64,000 bases of DNA, taken from assembly GCA_030834895.1 (NCBI GenBank), contig JAUQXA010000054.1, forward strand, positions 18,006-82,005, in the 5' to 3' direction. This DNA is from Anaerolineales bacterium. Its GTDB lineage: Bacteria > Chloroflexota > Anaerolineae > Anaerolineales > Villigracilaceae. Positions 40,489-48,580 of the stretch are shown here, in pieces. Position 1 is the stretch's first letter; each line of letters begins with the position of its first letter. The notes under the pieces were generated by a model. The model had not been told where the DNA came from. It made no database searches and was given only the letters and a program-made list of their open reading frames with translations. Both the position numbers and the translations under genes were made by a program.

Positions 40489-42207
40489 ATGACAAATCTT
40501 TTTAGGAAAACAAATCAAAAACCGCCTGGCCGCAAAAGCGCGCAAGGAATGATTGAATTTGCCCTGGTATTGCCCGTGCTGCTGATGATGCTCGTCGGTA
40601 TCATCGAGTTTTCACGCCTGTTGTTTGCCTGGATCATCGTCGAAAATTCCACCCGCTTCGGCATCCGCTACGCGGTAACAGGCAATTTCGATCCGCAATA
40701 CTGCACGGATTACAATAGCAACTGCGCCAGCGATGGCGGGACCGAAGAGCTGGAACTGGATGAGATAAACACATTGATCGATATGGCACGCCTTCCTTCC
40801 ATTAAGGACGAAACCCGCCGCATCATCATTGGATTCTATTACGACCAAGCCAATGAAGACGACAATTCCGGCCAGGATTTGACGGAAGCCGACGATAACT
40901 ATCTTAATATTACGGTCTGTTCAGAGAGGGATGGGCGCTGGTTCGAGCCACCCGTGATGGCCAGTGACATCTATGCCGAATGTCACGATTCGGAAGACGC
41001 CGCCGACTCAGGACAGCCAGTGTATGTCGCGACGGACTATAATTTTACCTTCATCGTCCTGCCGATTTTCAAGATCGAGCCGCGCATGATCCACCTGGCC
41101 TCCTACCGCCAGGGGATTGTGGAACAGTTCCGCGGTTCGCGCGCCATTAATACGCGTTTGCCCAGTAACCAGCCCACAGAAACTCCCACCGTTACCAGCA
41201 CGCCCACAGAAACCTTTACACCCACCAACACCAACACCCCCACCTCTACGAGCACGCCAACTAGGACGCCAACGCCAACCCGTACCCCAACCTTAACAAG
41301 TACCCCGACTCTAACGAACACACCAACTGTTACCAATACGCCAACGGTGACGCGTACGCCAACCCCAACGCGCACCCCCACCAACACCCCCACGCCTGAT
41401 TGTTCCGATATTTACATCAGAAGCGGGCAGACATATACCACCACCATCGGCGGTTACCAAGCCTTCCGCACGTCGGTTAGAAATGATAACCTCCAAACCG
41501 CCTATCTGGTCAACGCAGAGCTGACGTGGACTGTCGTTTCCAATATGACCGTACGATATTTCTACTTTGGCAGCCAGTACTATCCATCCAGCGGCAGTTG
41601 GGGCACGAACGCCTCGCCTGTTTCCTATAACTCCAGCGGGAACATGAGCTTGAACGTCCCCAGAGGCACGAACAAGACCTGGGCGGCCACCTTCAACAAT
41701 GCGCAAATGATCGGCGCCTACACCGTAGGTTTGACCTTCGAGTTCCCCGACTGGGGCACATGTCCCACCATTTACGCTAGTACCAACAACTATACCCCCA
41801 CTTACACGCCAACGAGCACAAGGACAAATACGCCGACCATCACGCCTACGCCGACTATCACGCGCACGCCAACCATCACACGCACGCCAACCATCACACA
41901 AACGCCGACCATCACGCGCACACCAACAAAGACAGCCACGCGGACGCCATCCCCAACCATCACCAATACGTCGCCGCCCACGGGCACATTCACCAATACG
42001 CCCACGCGCACGAACACGCCAAAGGTGACGCCGACGTTTACAGCGACACCGACAAACTCACCGACGAGGACCAATACGCCCACGCTGACCAGTACGCCGA
42101 CGAAGACGTCCACGCCGACGAACACGCGTACGCCCACGCCAAATATCACGCCAACATCCACGCCGACAAGGACTTCTACACCAACTAGGACGAAGCAACC
42201 TGATTAA
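40489..42207 (+). CDS. TadE-like protein with two long Thr-Pro repeat stalks
   Basis: 572 aa. SAQGMIEFALVLPVLLMMLVG is the TadE-type helix (about 18-38). Residues about 225-305 and about 435-572 are TPT-type repeats (NTPTxTxTPT); between them lies a Cys-bracketed beta-like domain (DCSDIYIRS to WGTCPTIY) like the end of the protein at 34884. The repeats suggest a stiff, glycosylated wall- or envelope-spanning stalk. The long opposite-strand readings here are products of the repeats. AAAGGG precedes the ATG. Confidence 0.85.
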   Translation: MTNLFRKTNQKPPGRKSAQGMIEFALVLPVLLMMLVGIIEFSRLLFAWIIVENSTRFGIRYAVTGNFDPQYCTDYNSNCASDGGTEELELDEINTLIDMARLPSIKDETRRIIIGFYYDQANEDDNSGQDLTEADDNYLNITVCSERDGRWFEPPVMASDIYAECHDSEDAADSGQPVYVATDYNFTFIVLPIFKIEPRMIHLASYRQGIVEQFRGSRAINTRLPSNQPTETPTVTSTPTETFTPTNTNTPTSTSTPTRTPTPTRTPTLTSTPTLTNTPTVTNTPTVTRTPTPTRTPTNTPTPDCSDIYIRSGQTYTTTIGGYQAFRTSVRNDNLQTAYLVNAELTWTVVSNMTVRYFYFGSQYYPSSGSWGTNASPVSYNSSGNMSLNVPRGTNKTWAATFNNAQMIGAYTVGLTFEFPDWGTCPTIYASTNNYTPTYTPTSTRTNTPTITPTPTITRTPTITRTPTITQTPTITRTPTKTATRTPSPTITNTSPPTGTFTNTPTRTNTPKVTPTFTATPTNSPTRTNTPTLTSTPTKTSTPTNTRTPTPNITPTSTPTRTSTPTRTKQPD

Positions 42208-42223
42208 TCTGAACACCTGAAAT

Positions 42224-42264
42224 AAAAAAGATGCCAGTCCTGAAAAACGGCTGGCATCTTTTTT
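42224..42264 (+). terminator. Rho-independent terminator ending the Tad-like locus
   Basis: 14-bp stem AAAAAAGATGCCAG (42224-42237) and complement (42251-42264) with T-run. Confidence 0.92.
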
Positions 42265-42577
42265 ACGGTATAATCATACAAATCTAATCCAGAAAGGAGG
42301 CATCAGAAAAAACACACGGGAAAGACAGCGCATGGACCCCGCGCATCGCGGGGTTGACGAGGACGAGGGTTCTCCATTGCGAAATGGAGTTAATCTTCCC
42401 CCACCCTGCCCTCCCCCAAGGGAGAGGGATAAGGCGAGGAAGAGAAAATCGAACGATCAGCGGAAGCCCTCCGGGTAGGCCAGACCCGTCACATCTTTTC
42501 CCTCCAAAAGATAACTCCGCCCCCAACACCCGCAGGCAACTGCGCAGGCAAAGGGCGTGGGATGGCAAAAATCAATC
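42265..42577. other. Gene-free stretch with repeat remnants
   Basis: No gene found. It holds an AGAAAGGAGG-like site without an ORF (about 42290), a GCCCTCCCCCAAGGGAGAGGG remnant of the CCTCCCCCAAAT repeat family (about 42407-42428), and small hairpins (CTCCATT/AATGGAG at about 42372-42390). It may be decayed sequence. Confidence 0.5.
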
Positions 42578-42675
42578 ATGTCATTGCGAGGGCGATGCAC
42601 TTCGCCCGAAGCAATCTCCTTTTAATGAGGAGATTGCTTCGTCGCTAAGAGCAAGTGCGCTCCTCGCAATGACAT
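42578..42675. repeat. 98-bp palindromic intergenic repeat (ATGTCATTGCGAGG type)
   Basis: ATGTCATTGCGAGG (42578-42591) and its complement (42662-42675) bracket an inner perfect hairpin GAAGCAATCTCC (42608-42619) and its complement (42629-42640). It lies 27 bp before glmS and would fold into a long two-tier cruciform. Degenerate relatives lie at 8345-8442 and about 51070-51140. Confidence 0.85.
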
Positions 42676-42702
42676 AAAATCTAATAATCGGAGGACTCCC
42701 CT

Positions 42703-44550
42703 ATGTGTGGAATCGTCGGATATGTTGGCCCGCGTGATGCGGTGTCCATCATCCTCAATGGCTTGAAAAGGCTTGAATATCGCGGCTATGATTCGGCTGG
42801 TGTGGCTGTCATCAACAGCAACCAGATCGAGGTCAGAAGAGACGCGGGTAAACTATCGCAATTGGTTGACCTGGTGGCGAAATCTCCGCTGAGCGGCGCA
42901 CCGGGCATTGGTCACACGCGCTGGGCGACGCATGGCGCACCATCCGCCCGCAACGCGCATCCGCATGTCGGCAGCACGGGACGCATGGTCGTGGTGCACA
43001 ACGGCATCGTGGAAAACTTCCTCGAAATCAAGGACGAACTCGTCAGCGAAGGCGTGAACTTCCTTTCGGATACCGACACTGAAACCATCGTCCACCTTGC
43101 AGAGCATCAGCAGGCGGCGAGTTCGGATGGCAATTTTGTCGAAGCCGCGCGGCGCACCTTCCAAAAGATCGAAGGCGCAAACGTGGTCGTGTTAATGTCT
43201 GCCGACGAGCCAGACAAAATCGTCACCGCCAGAATCGGCAACGCAGGCGGCGTGGTCATCGGCTTGGGCGAAGGCGAAAACTTCATCGCCTCAGACATCC
43301 CCGCCATTTTGGAACACACCCGCCGCGTCATCTTCCTCGAATCGCGGCAGATGGCAATCGTCACCCGCGACAGCGTCCGCATCGAAACGCTGGACGGCAG
43401 GGAAGTCAAACCTGAAATTCACACCATCGCCTGGGACGCCGTCGCTGCCGAAAAAGGCGAATACCGCCACTTCATGCAGAAGGAAATCCATGAGCAGGTG
43501 CGCGCACTGACCGATACCCTTGCCGGGCGCGTGGACTTCAAAGAGGGTCGCATCCGCCTGCCCGAACTCAACCTCACCCCAGAACTCGCCAAACGCATCC
43601 AGCGCATCTACATCACCGCCTGCGGCACAGCGGCATACGCGGGCATGGTCGGCAAAACCCTGATCGAAAAAATCGCCCGCATCCCCGTTGAAGTGGTCAT
43701 CGGCTCCGAGTTCCGCTACAGCGACCCGATCATCGACGAAAACACCGTCGTGCTTGCCATCTCGCAATCGGGCGAAACCGCTGACACGCTCGCCGCCATG
43801 GAAGAAGGACGGCGCAAAGGCGGGATTGTCTGGAGCATCGTCAATGCGATTGGCTCACAGGCGATGCGCGTCGCGAACGGAACCATCGCGATGCAAAGCG
43901 GACCCGAAATCGGGGTTGCCTCGACGAAGGCATTTACCACGCCTTTGGTGGATCAATACATGCTGGCGATTCTCCTCGCTGACTTGCGCGGCGTCATCGA
44001 CGACAAAACCCGCCGCGAGCTGGTTTCCGACCTAAGGCTGATTCCCGATCTGGCCGGGCGCGTACTCGACACCGAACCGGAAATCGAAAAGGTCGCTCAC
44101 GCGCTCAAAGACATTGACGGCTGTCTCTACCTAGGGCGCGGCATCAACATGCCCATCGCCTACGAGGGCGCGCTCAAACTCAAAGAGATTTCCTACATCC
44201 ACGCCGAAGGTTACCCCGCTGGAGAAATGAAGCACGGACCCATTGCCCTGATCGACGAGGAAATGCCCGTGCTGTGCATCGCTCCCAAAGACCCCTGGCA
44301 CGAAAAGATGATCTCGCAGATCCAGCAGGCCAAGGCGCGAAACGGGCTTGTGATCGCCGTAGCCACCGAAGGCGACGAACTCATCGCGGGCATGGCCGAC
44401 CATGTGCTGTGGGTCCCCGAAGCCCCGTGGATGCTCTCACCCGTCATCACCGTCCTGCCGCTGCAAATGCTGGCCTATCACATCGCCACCATTCGCGGTT
44501 TGGATGTGGACCAACCTCGCAACCTAGCCAAGAGCGTGACCGTAGAATAG
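42703..44550 (+). CDS. glmS: Glucosamine-fructose-6-phosphate aminotransferase (isomerizing)
   Basis: 615 aa, the usual length. MCGIVGYVG exposes the catalytic Cys after Met removal; the glutaminase domain has GHTRWATHG and SDTDTE; the two SIS domains have SQSGETADTLAAM and SYIHAEGYPAGEMKHGP; it ends with AKSVTVE. Makes glucosamine 6-phosphate for UDP-GlcNAc, the substrate of MurA encoded 10 kb upstream. GGAGG lies 8-9 nt before the ATG. The leader has the palindromic repeat at 42578-42675. Confidence 0.97.
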   Translation: MCGIVGYVGPRDAVSIILNGLKRLEYRGYDSAGVAVINSNQIEVRRDAGKLSQLVDLVAKSPLSGAPGIGHTRWATHGAPSARNAHPHVGSTGRMVVVHNGIVENFLEIKDELVSEGVNFLSDTDTETIVHLAEHQQAASSDGNFVEAARRTFQKIEGANVVVLMSADEPDKIVTARIGNAGGVVIGLGEGENFIASDIPAILEHTRRVIFLESRQMAIVTRDSVRIETLDGREVKPEIHTIAWDAVAAEKGEYRHFMQKEIHEQVRALTDTLAGRVDFKEGRIRLPELNLTPELAKRIQRIYITACGTAAYAGMVGKTLIEKIARIPVEVVIGSEFRYSDPIIDENTVVLAISQSGETADTLAAMEEGRRKGGIVWSIVNAIGSQAMRVANGTIAMQSGPEIGVASTKAFTTPLVDQYMLAILLADLRGVIDDKTRRELVSDLRLIPDLAGRVLDTEPEIEKVAHALKDIDGCLYLGRGINMPIAYEGALKLKEISYIHAEGYPAGEMKHGPIALIDEEMPVLCIAPKDPWHEKMISQIQQAKARNGLVIAVATEGDELIAGMADHVLWVPEAPWMLSPVITVLPLQMLAYHIATIRGLDVDQPRNLAKSVTVE

Positions 44551-44555
44551 AAAAT

Positions 44556-44599
44556 AATTCAAAACACGCCCCGAAAAAAATCGGGGCGTGTTTTGAATT
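44556..44599. terminator. Bidirectional terminator between glmS and KAS III-like gene
   Basis: 19-bp arms, AATTCAAAACACGCCCCGA (44556-44574) and complement (44581-44599), loop AAAAAA; T-run on each strand. The convergent genes share it. Confidence 0.92.
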
Positions 44600-44621
44600 A
44601 AAGTGAATCGTGGTAAAAGCT

Positions 44622-45866
44622 CTACTCACCCATCGAAACCGCCATCACGTCATAATATGTGCCCGCGCCAAAGCCGTCGAACAGGATGTGGTCGCCCAGG
44701 TTGATCTCAGGCAGTTTTCGCAGGAAGGCAATCATGTTCGAAGCGGCGCTGACGTTCCCGAAATCGTTCAACAGCCAGGGCATGGGAAATTCGATGCCAA
44801 GTTTAGAAAGATGCTTTGCCTTCAACACATTAATCTTATAGTTGGCGTGATGCACGATTCCCAGCGTAATGGACTTGCCTGATTGGCCGAGCCTGTCCAT
44901 CAACGCCTGGTATTCGCGGTACACATCCTCCACCACCTGCACACCTGTGCGGACAAACAACTTGACCATACCCATCAGCCCCGCCATTTCAATCGACTCG
45001 CCGTTCTTTGGTTCGTTCATCAACCCTGCAATGCGGATGGTATTCTCATCATCCTGCACGATATCGATCATCGAGCCGGATGCAGCCGCCGAACGCGAAT
45101 GCGGATAGTACATGCGCACCGCCAGCAGACCTTCTTCATCGTAGTTCTCGAAACTCCGACCCACCAGAAATTTCATCGTCTCACCGGGCACCACGCCGAT
45201 CACACCCATGCCATTGCCGAACAGTTGCAGGGCGTTCTTGTCACTTGCACCGCTGACGAAACGGCTCAAACCTTCGATGCCGCCGACTAAAACCTTTTTG
45301 CCGCGCAATCGTTCCGCGATATTCAACCGGCCGGGCCGCGAGAGTTCCGGGTTCAGGGCAAGGTGCAGAGCACCCATCGAGCCATCGCAGGCCTTATGTA
45401 CGCTGACCTTCAAAGCCGATTCGGGGATGCCCGCCATTTGTGAAATACGGGAAACGTAATCGGGAGAGACGGGCCCACTGATGCCAATCAGCACCCCCTC
45501 CACATCGGAGGCGTTCCATCCACAGGTTTGCAAGGCACGCTTCAACAACCGCGAACCGATCTCCAACTCCAGTTGCAGATGATCGACAGGACTTAACGTC
45601 GGAACGTGCTGACGGAAATCGAACCCCAACTCGGAAAGGTTCAACACATCCTCGGCAGCCAAACTTTGTCCCATGCGCTCCGCTACGAGGGCCGGCAGGT
45701 TGGCATTATCGTAACTCTGCCCCCACGAACCATACACACCCCCAATACCGAGCCGGGAGTTGTTCACAGCCTCCAGACCGAGCGGCACGCCGGGACCGAT
45801 TGGGATAACATGTTTTTCCACATTTGGACGATCATAGAACGACATGATTAAAGGTTTGTCAGACAT
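44622..45866 (-). CDS. 3-oxoacyl-ACP synthase III-like protein
   Basis: 414 aa, thiolase fold with the KAS III triad: Cys in HKACDGSMG, His in GIVHHANYKIN and Asn in NDFGNVSAAS. The N-terminal about 70 residues are longer than in FabH, and the protein is somewhat longer than usual, so a fatty-acid, hydrocarbon or polyketide starter condensation is possible; the exact role is not clear. AAGGAG lies before the ATG. It is convergent to glmS and not in an obvious operon with fab genes. Confidence 0.87.
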   Translation of the reverse strand: MSDKPLIMSFYDRPNVEKHVIPIGPGVPLGLEAVNNSRLGIGGVYGSWGQSYDNANLPALVAERMGQSLAAEDVLNLSELGFDFRQHVPTLSPVDHLQLELEIGSRLLKRALQTCGWNASDVEGVLIGISGPVSPDYVSRISQMAGIPESALKVSVHKACDGSMGALHLALNPELSRPGRLNIAERLRGKKVLVGGIEGLSRFVSGASDKNALQLFGNGMGVIGVVPGETMKFLVGRSFENYDEEGLLAVRMYYPHSRSAAASGSMIDIVQDDENTIRIAGLMNEPKNGESIEMAGLMGMVKLFVRTGVQVVEDVYREYQALMDRLGQSGKSITLGIVHHANYKINVLKAKHLSKLGIEFPMPWLLNDFGNVSAASNMIAFLRKLPEINLGDHILFDGFGAGTYYDVMAVSMGE

Positions 45867-45973
45867 ATTAATAAACTCCTTCCCGTATTAAAACCCCCAA
45901 CTACGCAAAAAGCTACCCCGAAAGTGAAATTCCGCGGGTAGAATAGGGCGCATTATATCTTTGGAGGTTTACC

Positions 45974-46402
45974 ATGCGCCCTGACTGGGATTCCTATTTC
46001 ATGAAGATCGCCTACGCCGTATCCGAGCGCAGCACCTGTGATCGCGCCTTTGTCGGCTGTGTGTTGGTACGGGAAAAACGCATCCTCACGACAGGCTTCA
46101 ACGGCTCCCCCGCCGGGCAGGCACACTGCGATGAGATCGGGCACCTGATGGTGGACGGGCACTGTGTCCGCACCATTCACGCAGAGACGAATGCCATCAT
46201 CCAGGCGGCTCTGCATGGCGTCTCCACCAAGAGCGCGACCTGCTACGTCACCCATTTACCGTGTATCAACTGTACCAAGGTGTTGATCAACGCGGGCATC
46301 TCACGAATCGTTTACAGCACCGCCTATCGCACCGACGAAAACGCGATGAATTTTTTGAAGGCGGCAAATATCGAACTATCACAGGTGGAGTTCAAACCAT
46401 AA
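45974..46402 (+). CDS. dCMP deaminase family protein
   Basis: 142 aa cytidine/deoxycytidylate deaminase fold. Zinc and catalytic motif HAETNAII (His, Glu) and CINCTKVLINAGI (PCxxC) are intact. It deaminates dCMP to dUMP for thymidylate synthesis; some relatives act on other nucleotides or in competence-like systems. GGAGG lies 6-7 nt before the ATG. A hairpin directly follows. Confidence 0.93.
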   Translation: MRPDWDSYFMKIAYAVSERSTCDRAFVGCVLVREKRILTTGFNGSPAGQAHCDEIGHLMVDGHCVRTIHAETNAIIQAALHGVSTKSATCYVTHLPCINCTKVLINAGISRIVYSTAYRTDENAMNFLKAANIELSQVEFKP

Positions 46403-46406
46403 AATC

Positions 46407-46439
46407 AGACTTCGGAAATCATAAAGATTTCCGAAGTCT
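46407..46439. terminator. Bidirectional hairpin between dCMP deaminase and murI
   Basis: AGACTTCGGAAATC (46407-46420) and GATTTCCGAAGTCT (46426-46439); both flanking genes end within 6 bp. Arms belong to the AGACxTCxGA repeat family, so a dispersed repeat seems to serve as terminator. Confidence 0.8.
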
Positions 46440-46440
46440 T

Positions 46441-47262
46441 TTATTCAATCTCGCAATCGTTTTTCCAAGCAACCGACTCAACCTCCCCAGTTTCGCCCAA
46501 CAGAACAGGCAACAGGGATTTCATTTCAGGTGGAGTGCCTGAAGTGAAAAAACGGATGTGCGCGCGACCCCAAGTCTGATTCTTTATCCCAGCCGTTTCA
46601 AGCAGGCGTTTTGCCTGTTTCGCCACCGCAGGAGCGGGGTCTATCACGCGGACATTTTTTCCCACAATCTGCTCGATAAGTGGGATCACAAACGGGTAAT
46701 GTGTACATCCCAATACAACAGTATCAATGTTTTTCTCCAACATGGGATGAAGCGCATCTTCCAAAATAGCACGGGTGGTGACTGAATCCAATTCCCCTTT
46801 TTCGATCTGAGTTACAAGCCCGGGACAAGTATGCTGGAATAACTCAACGCCGGCGGCAAACCGCTCCACCACCGAAGCATACAACGCACCTTGAAATGTG
46901 GCAGGCGTAGCCAGCACACCCACCCTGCCTGTTATCGTCGTCTCAGCGGCGGGTTTGACTGCCGGCTCCATGCCGACAAAAGAAACGAAAGAAAAACGTT
47001 GGCGCAGGAAAGTTAGCGCTGCAGCAGAAGCTGTGTTGCAGGCAACGACGATCAACTTGGAATCATGGTCAAGCAGAAATTTTGTGATCCCCTCTGAGAA
47101 GTTTTGAATTTGTTCCATCGAGCGTGGACCGTACGGCACGTGCCCCTGGTCGCCAAAATAGATGACCGGCTCTTCCGGCATCAGTGCGCGCATCGCCCGC
47201 AGGACGGATACTCCGCCTACGCCGGAGTCAAAGACACCGATTGGAGAAGTTTTTGAAGGCAT
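46441..47262 (-). CDS. murI: Glutamate racemase
   Basis: 273 aa; interconverts L- and D-glutamate for peptidoglycan. Family motifs: GVFDSGVGGVSVL, YFGDQGHVPYG, VVACNTASAAAL (catalytic Cys) and VVLGCTHYPF (second Cys), plus IDPAPAVAKQ. Together with murA and glmS it argues that this organism makes peptidoglycan. No strong Shine-Dalgarno site could be seen. Convergent with the dCMP deaminase gene. Confidence 0.95.
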   Translation of the reverse strand: MPSKTSPIGVFDSGVGGVSVLRAMRALMPEEPVIYFGDQGHVPYGPRSMEQIQNFSEGITKFLLDHDSKLIVVACNTASAAALTFLRQRFSFVSFVGMEPAVKPAAETTITGRVGVLATPATFQGALYASVVERFAAGVELFQHTCPGLVTQIEKGELDSVTTRAILEDALHPMLEKNIDTVVLGCTHYPFVIPLIEQIVGKNVRVIDPAPAVAKQAKRLLETAGIKNQTWGRAHIRFFTSGTPPEMKSLLPVLLGETGEVESVAWKNDCEIE

Positions 47263-47312
47263 GACGAAAACAGATGATTAGTAATTGGCAATGGGTAATT
47301 ACCTGTCACCAA

Positions 47313-48032
47313 TTACTTATTTTCCGCCGCATCCACAAAGGACTTGAACAACCTGCGCGTGGGAAGCTGGTCTGCCAGCCATTCGGGGTGCCATTGCACT
47401 GCCAGGGCATAAGGATGATCCGGAAGTTCCACAACTTCCACCAGACCGTCGGGAGCATACCCGGCCGCACGAAGTCCCGGCGCAAGGTCTTTCAATCCTT
47501 GGTGATGCAGGCTATTAACTTGCAACTGGGTCTCGCCAAAGATTTCGGCAGAACGGGCGGATTCGTCCACATTGACAGGGTGGACCAGCACACGGCGCAG
47601 GTCTCCGGGATAGGCATGATCCAGCGCGCCCGGCAACTGGTCGTAGATGTGAGTATAAAGCGTGCCTCCCAAAGCAATGTTCATCACTTGGATACCACGA
47701 CAAATCCCCAAAATCGGTTTGCCTTCATTAACCGCAGACCGCATCAAACTAAGCTCAGTTACATCACGTGATTTATCTACTTCGCCGATCCGCGGGTGGT
47801 CAGCGCCGTTGAAATAATCCAAAGAGACATCCCCGCCGCCAGTGAAGAGAATCCCATCGACACGCGAATACAAGGCGAGGAAATCCTCTTCAGGCAACAT
47901 GGATGGGATGAGGATGGGAAGTCCGCCCGCCTGCACGATGGCGTTGGTATAGGTTTGCTGAAGTGCGGTGGTTGGATGTCCATCCGGGTCTTTGCCATTG
48001 CGGGTGGTGATACCAATCAAAGGCTTGGGCAT
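47313..48032 (-). CDS. Gamma-glutamyl-gamma-aminobutyrate hydrolase family (peptidase C26)
   Basis: 239 aa class I glutamine amidotransferase-like hydrolase. Nucleophile elbow GICRGIQVMN (Cys), and VQWHPEW (His with Glu following) complete the triad; N-terminal LIGITTRNG is typical of PuuD-like proteins that hydrolyse gamma-glutamyl amides. GGAGG lies 6 nt before the ATG at 48032. Low-complexity TAATTGG/GATTAG sequence (47270-47320) lies just after the stop. Confidence 0.92.
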   Translation of the reverse strand: MPKPLIGITTRNGKDPDGHPTTALQQTYTNAIVQAGGLPILIPSMLPEEDFLALYSRVDGILFTGGGDVSLDYFNGADHPRIGEVDKSRDVTELSLMRSAVNEGKPILGICRGIQVMNIALGGTLYTHIYDQLPGALDHAYPGDLRRVLVHPVNVDESARSAEIFGETQLQVNSLHHQGLKDLAPGLRAAGYAPDGLVEVVELPDHPYALAVQWHPEWLADQLPTRRLFKSFVDAAENK

Positions 48033-48049
48033 GAAAACCTCCAAAATAA

Positions 48050-48086
48050 AAAGACCCTAAAGGCTTTGAAGACCTTTAGGGTCTTT
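48050..48086 (-). terminator. Terminator of rplS
   Basis: 14-bp arms AAAGACCCTAAAGG (48050-48063) and complement (48073-48086), 26 bp after the rplS stop; on the minus strand it is followed by TTTTATTTT. Confidence 0.85.
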
Positions 48087-48111
48087 CCAGAACCCTGTTC
48101 GTAGTCGAAAA

Positions 48112-48459
48112 TTAGTCGAATTTCTGCTTGAGGCGGGCGCCCTTGCCGGTGCGTTCGCGCATGAAGTACAACTGTGCGCGGCGGACTTTGCCATGACGTT
48201 CGACGGCAACCTTGTCGATGCGCGGAGAGCGAAGCAGGAAGGTGCGCTCCACGCCAATACCGTTGGCAGCCATACGGCGGACGGTCACGGACGCATCGTT
48301 GCCGCCCTTGCGCAGGCGGATGACGATACCTTTGAACTCCTGGATGCGTTCGCGGTCGCCTTCCTTGATTTTAACGTGTACGCTCACCGTATCGCCCGGG
48401 TTCAACTGCGGGATTTTTTCGTTGGGTTTAGCCTCGACGGCCTTAATAAAGTCTGCCAT
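48112..48459 (-). CDS. rplS: 50S ribosomal protein L19
   Basis: 115 aa, full length for L19: NPGDTVSVHVKIKEGDRERIQEFKG, GIGVERTFLLRSPRI and the basic C-terminus RRAQLYFMRERTGKGARLKQ (shown in part). Located at the 30S/50S interface. AAGGAAGAG lies before the ATG. Its own strong promoter at 48544-48572 and a terminator right after it make it a monocistronic unit. Confidence 0.97.
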   Translation of the reverse strand: MADFIKAVEAKPNEKIPQLNPGDTVSVHVKIKEGDRERIQEFKGIVIRLRKGGNDASVTVRRMAANGIGVERTFLLRSPRIDKVAVERHGKVRRAQLYFMRERTGKGARLKQKFD

Positions 48460-48543
48460 TGTCGCTCTTCCTTACTTGTATTGTTTTATCCCTTCGCACT
48501 CACAATTTGCGAGCGAGGGCATTTATCTGAAACGCGAGTGCGG

Positions 48544-48572
48544 AGTATAGCATGCCTTTTCTGAATATACAA
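48544..48572 (-). promoter_or_regulatory. Promoter of rplS
   Basis: On the minus strand TTGTAT (48567-48572), exactly 17 bp, TATACT (48544-48549); 84 bp before the start codon, giving a leader that could hold autoregulatory structure, though no clear hairpin was found. Confidence 0.85.
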
Positions 48573-48580
48573 GAGCGATT

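Noticed and set aside
41103..42161. Two Val/Gly-rich opposite-strand frames in the Thr-Pro repeat gene
   Set aside because: Antisense of ACN-rich repeat codons gives artificial GVxVG patterns; no start signals.
41170..42190. Repeats of the Thr-Pro region considered as a CRISPR array
   Set aside because: Units are short, imperfect and coding; there are no constant repeats with unique spacers and no cas gene.
44622..45866. Chalcone synthase or FabH assignment for the KAS III-like gene
   Set aside because: Motifs agree with the general KAS III fold but length and N-terminus differ from FabH; specific assignment is not supported.
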